From the NCBI GenBank assembly GCA_043228905.1, contig JBHGNT010000011.1, forward strand, positions 19,344,001-19,408,000: 64,000 nucleotides of DNA, in the 5' to 3' direction. A program made the position numbers and the translations under genes. The notes under the pieces are model-generated. The model ran no database searches, was not told the DNA's origin, and was given only the letters and a program-made list of their open reading frames with translations. The DNA comes from Azolla caroliniana (lineage: Eukaryota; Polypodiophyta). Shown in pieces: positions 1 through 10,029 of the stretch; position 1 is the stretch's first letter; every line of letters begins with the position of its first letter.

Positions 1-62
1 CAAAACCGAGCTCAAACCGGTTAGGGAAGCTTAAACCTGAACGGAACCGAACCGAACCATCG
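1..62. repeat. AACCG-rich transposon terminus fragment
   Basis: The window opens with degenerate AACCG units ending in gaaccgaaccgaaccatcgc. Nearly the same string closes the terminal-inverted-repeat element at 13845-14268, so this is probably the end of a related, otherwise off-window element. Only one terminus is visible, so its class is inferred from the better copy. Confidence 0.4.
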
Positions 63-122
63 CCTACTCCTCTGAGTAGTGAATGTTAGTGAAGTCTGTC
101 TGTCTGTCTGGTGGATAAGAGC

Positions 123-188
123 AGAGTAGGAGCTTCTTCCATGGAGGTGAGGTACAGAGTAGGAGGTTCTTCCATGGAGGTGAGGTGC
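123..188 (+). repeat. 33-bp tandem duplication at the 5' end of the first gene
   Basis: Two 33-bp units (123-155 and 156-188) differ at only two positions. Each carries an ATG at unit position 19 (141 and 174), in frame with the coding exon that follows. The ATG at 189 lies directly after the second unit. The duplication therefore supplies two alternative upstream starts. Confidence 0.8.
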
Positions 189-2250
189 ATGTGTAGCAGG
201 CACCATGCCCACACCCATGCTTCCTCCACCATCGCCCTCTCCTCTCTTCGCCATCCCCACAGCACCTCCCGTCTGCGGCCATGGACCTCCCCCATCTCCC
301 TGCGTGCCTCCATCGATGATGCAGACGATCGCACGCTGCTTTCCCCCGATGAGAAAGCGAGGCTGTCTCTGCGCGACCTCGACGATCGCCTCGCAGAGCT
401 CAGCCAGAGGCCCAACATCCCTGCGAATCCCCCTCCCCGCGTTACCTACGTGACAGGTTAGGGTTCGCACACTTCTTGTTCCATGGTTCCTTTCCTTCCT
501 TTTCCACAGCCCCAATTGTGTTTAGGGTTTAGGGTTTATATATGTGGTATGTGCATAGTAGTGTTGTTATTCACATATATATCGATATGAAACGGTACGC
601 TTTAGTGATTTTCAATTCCTCTCAATTATTCTGACTAAATAAATGTAGCTATCCATCGTTTCTTTTGATTAATCCATCAATACAACTCCATTCTAGATGA
701 TTAAACGTCCGATCTTCTACCTTCATCAAACACCAAATCTCTTGTTTTCATTTAATCCCAACGAGTGATATATATCCTTTGTCACTCCAATCATCATTTA
801 TTGCCAAAATATTTGATCGCTTCCTGCAACGAATCCCTCTTCATTTACTTATTAAATGTCTGATTGGTCATAGATCTACAGGCTCAGAATACTACTTACA
901 GCTCTTGTTAAGTGTACTTAAAGCACCCGGTCAATGAAAGACTTTGTAGCGATAAATCCATCTCAATTACTTTAATTTAATCTTTCAATTTCCTCATTTC
1001 CAATGAAATGACTTAAACTAAACATTCAAATTCTACTTTCCAATGATTCCCTCCATTTCTGTCTCTCTCATTTACTTCAAGTAACTGTTCAATTAATCAA
1101 ATGATTAGTCCCTCTGTATTCTTTATGACCAATGCCTGTCCATTATTCCCAATGACTGGCTATAATTGAATGCTCCATTTGTTGTTTTTCACAGTTAATC
1201 CCTCTCCGTTGCGTGGTTTAATCCACGCATTGGTTTATCGTGATCACCCTAACTAAATCGAAAAATTAAAACAACCATTCATCATTTTGCACAATCAATC
1301 AGTCTAATTAAGTGTGCACTTGATCATTTTGTTGTGAACAATTGTTCTCGAATACCCAAACTGAAACATCCAATTGGTCATTTCTTGATCGTTTGTTTCA
1401 TTACACGTAATTGTCCATCTTGTTACAACCCCAAAGGGCCGATTCTCAAAATAAAATCATTAGGGGGGTGAAAAGGAAGAGAGAAACAATTGTGTATATG
1501 TAGTGATGATCATATGGGCAATGGGTTATGCCCAATGGAAACAATTGTGTCAATTTTTTAAAATGTTATAGGAGAAGTTTTGAGCATAACCAAATTATGA
1601 ATCGAGGTCATCATTTGACAATATTGGCACATCCTAATGATAAACTTATGGAGTGATGGTCTTTATATTGCATGCTCTACCTCTATTTGGTTAACTACTT
1701 ACCAATCCACACAAAACCTTGGTTACAGATTATGATCAACCATGCTTATAATCAACACATTTCTGTTCACAAGAACTAGTGACTCTTATGTCAAAACATA
1801 GTAGCCAATTATCCATCCTCTCTAGCAATATTCGTAAGTGATATTGCATCCATATGCTTCAACATAATATCCTTGTCTTGTGTATGATGTAACCTCATAA
1901 GCTCAATTGTATTGTCACTAGAACAATAATTAATTAATTGTTAATTCTTTCCAAACTTCTAATGTTAAAACCATTGCAATAACTTGACATTTGTAGAGGA
2001 ACCGGATCAATTGAAGACATCTCTTGAGCGAAACACGGCACCACAACAGGTTTCGACCGGGTTTTTGTTCTTTATTGGCACAATACTTCTATTTGTTACT
2101 CTGGTTAACAATTTGTTATACCACTTTTTTCTAGAGGTGCCTGCTAGAGAGGCTAGATTAACAGAAGAAAGTCTAGAGAAAGAGCAACTTGGTATAAGGA
2201 CACCTGATATTGTTGATGTTGAAATGAAAGTAGCCCCTCAACCATATTGA
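189..2250 (+). CDS. Small, probably plastid-targeted single-span membrane protein (two exons)
   Basis: I do not recognise this protein. Exon 1 is 189-456 and exon 2 is 1997-2250, with a phase-1 junction (donor gtTAGG at 457, acceptor tttgtAG ending at 1996) and a stop at 2248. It gives 173 residues. The first 40 or so residues are rich in Ser, Arg, His and Thr and poor in acid, resembling a chloroplast transit peptide. An acidic stretch follows (ASIDDADDRTLLSPDEKARL), then RPNIPANPPPRVTYVT before the junction. Exon 2 encodes one strong hydrophobic span at about residues 111-133 (GFLFFIGTILLFVTLV) and a charged tail ending VAPQPY. The start could also be ATG 141 or 174. Predicted topology is a soluble N-terminal domain, one span and a short tail, perhaps in the thylakoid or envelope. 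The joint reading across both exons supports a real gene; the location is inference. Confidence 0.65.
457..1996 (+). other. Intron of the first gene
   Basis: AT-rich 1.54-kb intron with GT...AG ends. It starts with a short gggtttagggtttatata stretch (about 521-540). I see no reading frame or element in it. Confidence 0.6.
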
Positions 2251-5200
2251 ACAATATTGTAAACCAATACTACGATAGTATGTGTTTTGTGGGCTTTTAG
2301 GCTGTTTGATGCCTCCTATCAATCTTGGAAATGTTAATGTATGCATTTTTATACGTGTGCCACTAACATTATCCTCATACAAATATGAAATAGACAAGTT
2401 TATTTATGGTGAACATCCATCTTCACTTTTGTGTAGATGCAAAAGATTACATTTATACATGTTTCGTATCTTCTACCGTGACTAATGGTTGGAAATGTGT
2501 AGGTTGTGATTATATAAATGACCTAAGAATTCTTGAATGTAATGTCCAATAGGAATTAGTTCAACTAAATCATTATTTGAGCATCTCATGATTCACAACA
2601 AGTATATGTAGTTGTGGCTATATTAACTTGTTAGTGTTAAACATACATCTTGACATTTGCTCACCAAATATTGTTAACCCCTTCTTCGGGAGCAACACCT
2701 TCGATTGTCCTTTTGGAATTCGGATCAAGGGGTTGTGGTACGTGGTGGAAAAACAGAAGGTGCACGAGATTGGCTCTACAATTAGTGCCGTGTAACGAAA
2801 TGATCGACGTCATTTAGTCGCAAGACATGATCTTAATTCAAGAATGAACTTCTAAGCATGATCGTAAACACAGAACAGAATAGACCCAAAAACCATATAT
2901 ATTTATATTACGCGTGGATGAACAATGATACACAGCTCACGACCGGAGTTACAAAAGTATGATCAGATGCTTATAGTATCCTATTCTAGCTAGGGGGGGC
3001 TTCCTCTCTCCTCTTTTCGCTCTCATTTCTCCTTCACGTTTTATAACTTTTCCTTTACCCACTTGGCGTGCTTCAGTCTTCCATTTTTTTTGGTTGCACA
3101 TATTGCGGCAACGTTCATTTGGCTGTATGTTTTTTATTACAGTAGCCTTCACCTACTTTGCCTACCTCCCAATTCGTTTCACACTTAATGTACAAAAATT
3201 GGCCCACGAACAACAAATATGGCCTCAGACGAAGATAATAAAATCTATCTATCAACCTCCCTACCTATCTTTAATGATGTTTTGAAAGCCAATGCATGCC
3301 CAATTGTAGATTCATAAAACATGATTAATTGCCTTGGATGTGAATCAAATAGTAGATAATCTTGAAAATGTTTCACATCTTTTTGAAAAATGTTTCATGG
3401 TCATTTTGACAACTTTTAAGGTGAAAAGCATCAAACAACTCGAGCGTACGATATACAGGAGTTCGAGTAAGACCATATGTCTCCGTAAGTGTGGCACATG
3501 CTTTGTATGTTACTTGGTCCCATGGGTCATGTTGCTTACACCTCAAGGACATTAAACTCTCTCTCTCTCTCTCTCTCTCTCATAATTTAGTACTCCTAAA
3601 GGTAAGCTATTAGATATCACGAGTTTGAATCCCATTTCTTTAAACATCTATCATTTGTATATTGCTAATTGTAAACCACATATATCATTGATCCTAAATC
3701 ACATGTCATATTAGTGTATCAAACAAGTGATCCTAATCATTCACGCACCATATCTAGTATGGTCATGATTTTCTCTTTCCCCTAACATAGTTTTAGGGAA
3801 GTCAGAAGAATGGAGTCTGGACTACAAGATATGCTTATGTGCAAACAAGGGAATGAGTGGATGTGTGAAACATGGATGAGATGATGGAATGGGTGAGAGC
3901 ATGAGAAGAAGAGTTTATGAACACCATCTCTAGCGATAGTATCTTTCAATGCCACTATAAGAATCAACAAAGAATGACGATTCAAAGCAAACAATCAAAA
4001 TATAATCAAATGGGCATAGCTGTCGAAAAAATGAAATATTGAACTAAACTAGTGTATAAGAGCTTCCAATAGTCAATGTGCATTTTAGCAGTTATGTAAT
4101 TTGATAATTTGAAATCACATCATTCACCAAGGTAGGAAAACTTTCCAATTGTTTCAAAAATGTAAATCTTCATTATGTATGTATATAGGTATGCATGGAT
4201 GTAATGAATGCATATACATGTGTGTATGTGTCCATGTTTCACTTTGTATAACTAACACATTCAACCATACAAGATCGGGATTCCAAGTGAAACATAATTT
4301 AAACTAAAACCTTGATAAAACACATATTCAAAATTCAATTCAAATGAGACCTTTATTAGGACATATTTAGCACAAATGAGAGATTATTCTAACACAATTG
4401 ACTAAATTGGAGCCTTAAAAATGGGCGCATTTAGATTAATTGAGTCATTGATAAGTTGATAGCAGATAACTTTCAATCACAATGGAAGGATGTGTAGAAG
4501 ATATCATTCCCCCCTCATATATCACATGGATTTTTACTTTTTCCCATTCATTATTGAAGGGCAAGATTACACACATTGGTTTTCCATGTTTATCTTTACA
4601 CAATACACAAAATCCTATCTCTAATTCAAATTTCAAACATAAGAACCTCATCACATTTACCATTAACCTTATTGAATGGCTAGCAGGTGATCATATATTA
4701 GCCTCTACTTTTATGTTTGCTTGTATGGTTTACATCATGCTTTGATGTTAAGGTTGTGGATTATGTTTGGGACACAAAAGCTAACATGGTGCTAGATTGG
4801 GTCCTTCACTCCCTCTAGTTTTATTTTTATTTTTATAAAAGATATCCTTTCATTAGTGTAAACTGTTTACAAGATGTCAAAGTCTATGTGATTGGCAAAG
4901 GAAAGAGTTACCATTCTTGAAGGTCAAATAGCCGTATAAGTAAGGTCCTTCACTCCCTCTAGTTTGTTCAAATAGCTGTATAAGTAAGGTCTTGATATAT
5001 AAGCCTTTACAAGACCTTTTTGGCTTGAAAATTGCTCTAACATTTACAAGCTTTAACCTCTAAAGGGTTAGCTTAATGTTTTCATCCTCTTGCAAAACTC
5101 AAGCATCCTTCAAACTCCCAATGTCTTTGGAAGAAGACATGTGTTCCACCGATCACAAATCTCTTCATCTTCACTATATGATGGGAAAGTACAAGATTCT

Positions 5201-5590
5201 ATTCACTCGGAAATGTTGTCTTCATATAGTAGTCTTTAATTAATGTTCTTCTAGGTATAGTTTATACACACTTTTTGTGGGATTAGATAAACATGCTTCA
5301 AGTGTTTCTCCTTTTCAAAATTAGCCACAAATGTCAGGAACTTGAGCGTTTGTCTGTAAGGGGAAAAGAAAACCTCATAAACGTAAGCTAGCTAGATATA
5401 TATATTCCGTCGGGGGTGTCTAAGGAGCCAAGGCAAATTTGCAAGCCAATAAAACTCCGTAAGAATTAACATTGGAAAATCCTCCATTGTGCATAACAAC
5501 AAGCGTGGTGCTTGCATTGATGGAGTAGACGTGCGTTGTCTCCAGTTCCGAGAGTTATTTGGTGCATAGTACATAAAATTTGTGTTTGTC
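2251..5590. other. Intergenic, AT-rich; SINE-like repeat inside
   Basis: The first part is presumably the 3' UTR of the upstream gene. Beyond that there are only short unsupported reading frames. Apart from the SINE-like copy at 3554-3745, I see a small tandem duplication (aaatagcYgtataagtaagg, about 4926-4990). No gene can be supported. Confidence 0.5.
3554..3745 (+). repeat. SINE-like (CT)n plus tRNA B-box repeat
   Basis: A (CT)14 tract is followed by cgagtttgaatccca, a degenerate pol III B-box (consensus GGTTCGANTCC), then by tatctatcat and cacatgtcatattagtgtatcaaa. The same order of pieces recurs at 6783-6950. That suggests a dispersed tRNA-derived SINE family; the copy is diverged and its ends are approximate. 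Confidence 0.45.
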
Positions 5591-5597
5591 TAGCATA

Positions 5598-5629
5598 ACA
5601 TTCGTTTTCCTATGTTGGAAAACGAATGT
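5598..5629. repeat. 13-bp perfect inverted repeat (hairpin)
   Basis: ACATTCGTTTTCC, a 6-nt loop (tatgtt), then GGAAAACGAATGT form a perfect 13-bp stem. It may be a terminus or core of a small MITE, but I could not find matching outer ends or a duplication. Confidence 0.6.
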
Positions 5630-5877
5630 GAATGTTATTCAAACATTCTTGTGTTTTTTTTTCCCCAATTTTTTCCATTTTTTAGGCTTATTTACCTCAT
5701 AATAAATAGTTAATCCAAAAGTATGGTATTTATCATTCTTTGAGGGTGTTTTTCGTATGCGAAAGATTCAATCATTCACGAATGCGAATGCACGTATGGT
5801 TCATACTATGATTTGGTGCAGCTCCGCCATTGGTATTGAAAAACCTGCGTGCCCGGCCATCCAAGCGAGTTATATTT

Positions 5878-6018
5878 TTGTACATATGTATGTATGTATG
5901 TACGTAGGTATGCATGTATGTATGTAATGAATGTGTGTATGCATGTAATGAATGTGTGTATGTAATGTATGTATGTGTGTGTGTGTGTGTGTAATGAATG
6001 AATGTATGTATGTATAAT
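5878..6018. repeat. TATG/TGTG microsatellite
   Basis: Interrupted tetranucleotide repeat (gtat/tatg) with an internal (GT)n run and several taatgaatg insertions. Reading frames across it are rich in His-Thr or Tyr and are artefacts. Confidence 0.85.
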
Positions 6019-6173
6019 GTATCGACGTGTCTATTTTATACCAAATCATAAAATAGGGTTGGTGAGGGAATCGCGGCCACGAACGGTGGAGGTTGCTCAG
6101 AGTAAGGCGCATGCGATCTGCACCGTCCGATTTGGATTTTAAAAAAACGCGCGCTAAAAAAATGTTGTCAGAA

Positions 6174-6253
6174 GTTGCCCAACTCTGAGTCCTCGATCGC
6201 CCAACCCTGTTAGAGGTTGCCCAACTTTGAGTCCTCGATCGCCCAACCCTATC
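6174..6253. repeat. About 41-bp tandem duplication
   Basis: Two copies of a unit containing ttgcccaactYtgagtcctc and gatcgcccaaccct. It lies in a locally GC-richer stretch (about 6060-6255) that may be part of an unidentified element. Confidence 0.7.
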
Positions 6254-6260
6254 CGACCAT

Positions 6261-6315
6261 AATGTATGTATGTATGTATGTAATGTATGTAAGTTGTAAT
6301 GTATGTATATGTATG

Positions 6316-6347
<32 letters not shown>

Positions 6348-6352
6348 TGTAT
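6261..6352. repeat. (TATG)n microsatellite
   Basis: Interrupted tatg repeat followed by (CTGG)n at about 6355-6372. A (CTT)n run lies at about 6466-6490, in what may be the 5' region of the downstream gene. Confidence 0.85.
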
Positions 6353-6698
6353 GCCTGGCTGGCTGGCTGGCTCTGAATATAGTTGAATTACGAGCTTCCA
6401 TGGATCGCCATCGCCATCTTTTTTCTCCCATCTTCATCATCAATCAATCAATTCATCCGTCGATCTTCTTCTTCTTCTTCTTCTTCTTCATGAAGTTATC
6501 TTTTATCTGCTTAGTACCTGATGATTCGCGAGGGCTGTTTGCTTTACTTCATCGTCAAGCTTTAGCTATTCGTTGGATTGCTTTTGACTCAATCTAACAA
6601 CACCAACAAAATGAAGAAGACGAAGAAGAAAAGAATCCCCCCCCCCCCCAAATGTGTATGTCTTTCTCTCTGTCTGTGTATTTTCTTGCAAGAGAAAT

Positions 6699-6776
6699 AT
6701 GGTGAATCCTGAGATAACAAAGATCACTCGGGAACTGATGAGCCACATGCCTCCTTCTGAATTCACAACAATGCAG

Positions 6777-6816
<40 letters not shown>

Positions 6817-9800
6817 ATGGGCTTACTCTAGTCGTAACCTATGTCTATCAATACAAGATCATGGGTTCAAATCCCACTTTCAATCAAATTTGTTTAAGCA
6901 TATCTATCACGTCTCCAAACCAACATGCCACGTTTAGTGTATCCAACTAATGGTCTCAGGATCTCCAAGCAGTCCTCACGAAGGAAAGCACACTTTTTTT
7001 TGTGAGAGAATCCTTCCATTCTCTCATGCATTCCTCATCGATCATAGAATTTAGGGTTTCTGATTTGAAATTTGTAATCTTAGTGAGATATTTGTGACGA
7101 AACTTTTAACTGCTATACAACTATAGAAAGAGTATCTTCTAATATTGCTCATTTCAGAATGAAGCATGGATTTGAGATCAGCAAAATGTGGTTTGGCTAT
7201 GGAATCCTTTTGATAATCCAGCCTTGGGCCGCCTGTTAGTAATAATTTTCAATGCGTTGAAAATCTTAAAGCACAACCCCAGATGCATCTTACCACATGA
7301 TCATACTTAGACAGCGTGCCACATCTATTTTGATTCTTAATCGTATTTCACAAACAGTGAACGTCTAATTTTCATGTAGATATACCAATATTAAATTCTG
7401 TATGTTTTTCTTGAGATGGACATTAAAATACAGTATTATTAGATCATGATATCATGTATAATGATAACATTTATATAAGTACATTGATTCTGCAAATTAA
7501 ACTAATGACATCATGTGCAATGACTAAGTCTATTTAATCACATTCATTCTGCTTGTTCAGGAAGATACACAGAAAGCATATGGGTACCACGAATCCCTAA
7601 CACTGAAGAATCAAGTAGGCACTATTAAGATCAATGGTGTTTTCTTTAAGTTTATGTTTCTGTATGCTGTTTCCCTTTTGATTTATTCATTTCCTAAATC
7701 TGGCGTGTGTTTTTACATCCAGGGAAATCAACTTCATGGGATTGGAAAGTATAGTGAAGCAATAAAAAATTATTATCAAGTAAGTGGAGCCTGCCTATCA
7801 ATGCACAACCTTCACCTGGGGCATAACATCTTAGATTTAACCACTCAGATCACTCCCTCTGTAGTTGTAAATTTTCTATTCCAGTATACATTTGAAAACA
7901 TACAGGTATTTTACTATATGTGCAATTAACCTGAGGGTATTGTGGTGTTCTGCCCTTCAATCTATGTATGATGAATGGATGAGCTTAGGTTGTGAAGAAA
8001 ATACAAACTAGTAGTAAGAGCTTTGTACAAAATCCTGTGTGATGGCAGGCAAAGCAGAATTTGTTAACTCTACAGACACCGGAAGCTTTAGCTTTGCGAA
8101 AGGCCTGCTCACTGAATCTCATGTCTTGTTATTTGAAGACGGGAGAATTCCGAAAAACAATAGCAGAAGGCGTTGAGGTTTCTTTTTTTAATGGCATCCT
8201 TGGTAATAATTTTTGATAATTTTGTATTGTTCTGGATCACAAATCAGTGACTCAAATTTTTAGGGTTGATTAGGTTCTTGAGAGTGATTCAAACAACCTG
8301 AAGGCTTTGTACCGGCGGGGTCAAGCATACAAAGAGCTAGGGAAGTTGGGAGTAAGTGCTATAATTATTTTACACTTCAATCTATTATGACATCATGTGC
8401 AGCAAATTTTAAAGTTTCATCGAGATTCAATTGTTACTCGGTCTTTTTGAGTAGCTAGCTTTCACTGATTTGAGTAAAGCAGCAAAACTTGCCCCAGATG
8501 ATGAAACAGTCGTCAATGCATGGAGGTATTTATTCCTCCTGATCATTTTGCACATTCTTGATATTGATTTATCGAGTGTTTGGTACCTTTTAAGATGGTG
8601 AGAATTTCAGGCAACTTCAAGATCAGCTTGAGATTCAAGGGGAAGTTGTGTGTTCACCACCAAAGAAAAATGGTAAGGGCAGCATTAACTTCTTTTCTAT
8701 ATACTACAAGGATCCACACATTTACTCCCAACTCCGTTGGTGGCTATTGCAGAGCTTATTACTGAAGGTATTATCAATTCAGAGGTTCGACAATTGTCTG
8801 CTTCAACCCTTCCTAGCCAGGAAGTAGACCAAATTTTATCGCAGCCATCTGGGAGTGAGCAACAAACAACAAAGATACCTAATCAAACAGAGATTTCTCA
8901 AATCCTGAAGCAGTATCCAGAAATGTTGAGGTCAAAAGCTTTGCTATGCATGAAGCTTTTCTACCTTTGAATAATTGTGTTTTACATTTAGTATTGATCC
9001 GTTGATTCTCAATATAAATACAGGAACATGCAATCAGCAGTGATGATGAACCCAGCTCCAATAAGTCAAATGACCCCTGAAATTGTTAAGCTAGATTCAG
9101 ATAAGTCCAACACATTGTCTCCTGGTGATAATGATATGAAGAAAATGTTTGACATGATATCGTCTTTCCGAAACCAATCTATCGACTCTACCTCTGGTAA
9201 TGCTTCTTCATTATCAACATCCTTGACCCAAGACTTATCATCTTCAGAGATGGGCGATAATGAGGATTCAACCTCAGATTTAGTGACAGGTAGTGATATC
9301 CTGAAGATTAGTCCTGAAATGCAAGAGCAAATGAAGCTGGGCATGAAGAACCCATTGATGAAACAGGTAATCCAAAGAACTAGTAAAAAAGTAGAGAAGT
9401 TTATAATAGCTTGTTCTTTATATTTATTTCCATTCCGAGTACTAAGTTTCACGGTGAAATGAATAGATTATCATTTCTGTGGCACAATGGACGGTTATCC
9501 TAATTGTAGGGCTTTAGATTCTACATGTTTTTTTTTATCACTGATGCTAACTTTCCTTATGGAATGAATAGATGATGAGTTCAATGGTGCTAAACATGGC
9601 ACCTGAGAACATGGTAGCTGGGAGTGAGCAAATAGGGGTCAAGCCATCTCAAGAAGATGCTGAGAAAGTGAAATCGGCCGTGGATAACTTAACACCCGAG
9701 GATCTCGAGAGAATGGTAAATATCTTCTGTTTTCTTTGTTGTTCAAAACGGATATAGATACGGGGGCAGGGAACCAATTTCATGTAATAATCTATCTTGA

Positions 9801-9943
9801 TATAATATGGACAGATGAAGTGGGCTAACAAAGCTCAAGCAGTAGTGGAGGCCGCCAGGAAAGGGAAAAACTATCTGCTTGGGAATCCAGGCTTCATCTT
9901 AGGCACAGTAATGCTGATCATTGCTGTGCTGTTAAAATGGTAG
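6699..9943 (+). CDS. OEP61/TPR7-like TPR protein with C-terminal membrane anchor (11 exons)
   Basis: Exons: 6699-6782, 7561-7614, 7723-7779, 8049-8177, 8274-8351, 8455-8525, 8611-8672, 8753-8930, 9024-9366, 9572-9715, 9815-9943. All junctions are GT/AG and the frame stays open for 442 residues. It starts MVNPEITKITRELMSHMPPS, like the head of plant OEP61/TPR7. Residues about 47-155 form a three-TPR carboxylate-clamp domain, with GNQLHGIGKYSEAIKNYY, CSLNLMSCYLKTGEF and LKALYRRGQAYKELG visible; in this family it binds Hsp70/Hsp90 tails. A Met/Ser-rich region follows, and the protein ends in a tail anchor (FILGTVMLIIAVLLKW). The known family sits in plastid outer envelope or ER membranes as a chaperone docking protein. 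Oddity: the roughly 70-residue segment usually found between the head and the TPRs is missing here; exon 1 joins exon 2 directly. Confidence 0.85.
6783..6950 (+). repeat. SINE-like (CT)n plus B-box repeat at the exon-1 splice donor
   Basis: A (CT)15 tract starts at the exon-1 donor (CAG|GTCTCTCT). Then come catgggttcaaatccca (B-box-like), tatctatcacgtctcc, and gccacgtttagtgtatccaa. It matches the 3554-3745 repeat in order and content. The intron therefore seems to start inside a retroposon. Confidence 0.45.
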
Positions 9944-10019
9944 CCAAAATGAGTCTTATGTTTCTTCCTAAACCCCAATTATGTCTCACTTTTTTCAGAC
10001 CTTTATAGAAAGGGATATA

Positions 10020-10025
10020 AATAAA
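10020..10025 (+). promoter_or_regulatory. Polyadenylation signal AATAAA
   Basis: AATAAA lies 77 bp after the stop of the OEP61-like gene, a plausible distance for a plant near-upstream element. Confidence 0.45.
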
Positions 10026-10029
10026 ATCA

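Noticed and set aside
205-453. Alternative proline/cysteine-rich frame over the first exon
   Set aside because: The other frame joins exon 2 across a GT/AG intron and gives a transit-like start, acidic stretch and membrane span.
2690-2850. Retrotransposon-like string (ggtgcacgagattggctct...gatcgacgtcatttagtcgc)
   Set aside because: It looks like a repeat fragment, but no LTR, frame or second copy is visible in the window.
4445-4745. Overlapping 72- and 87-codon frames
   Set aside because: No recognisable motif, both strands equally open, no splice partners.
9028-9462. A separate single-exon gene
   Set aside because: It is exon 9 of the OEP61-like gene plus read-through into its intron.
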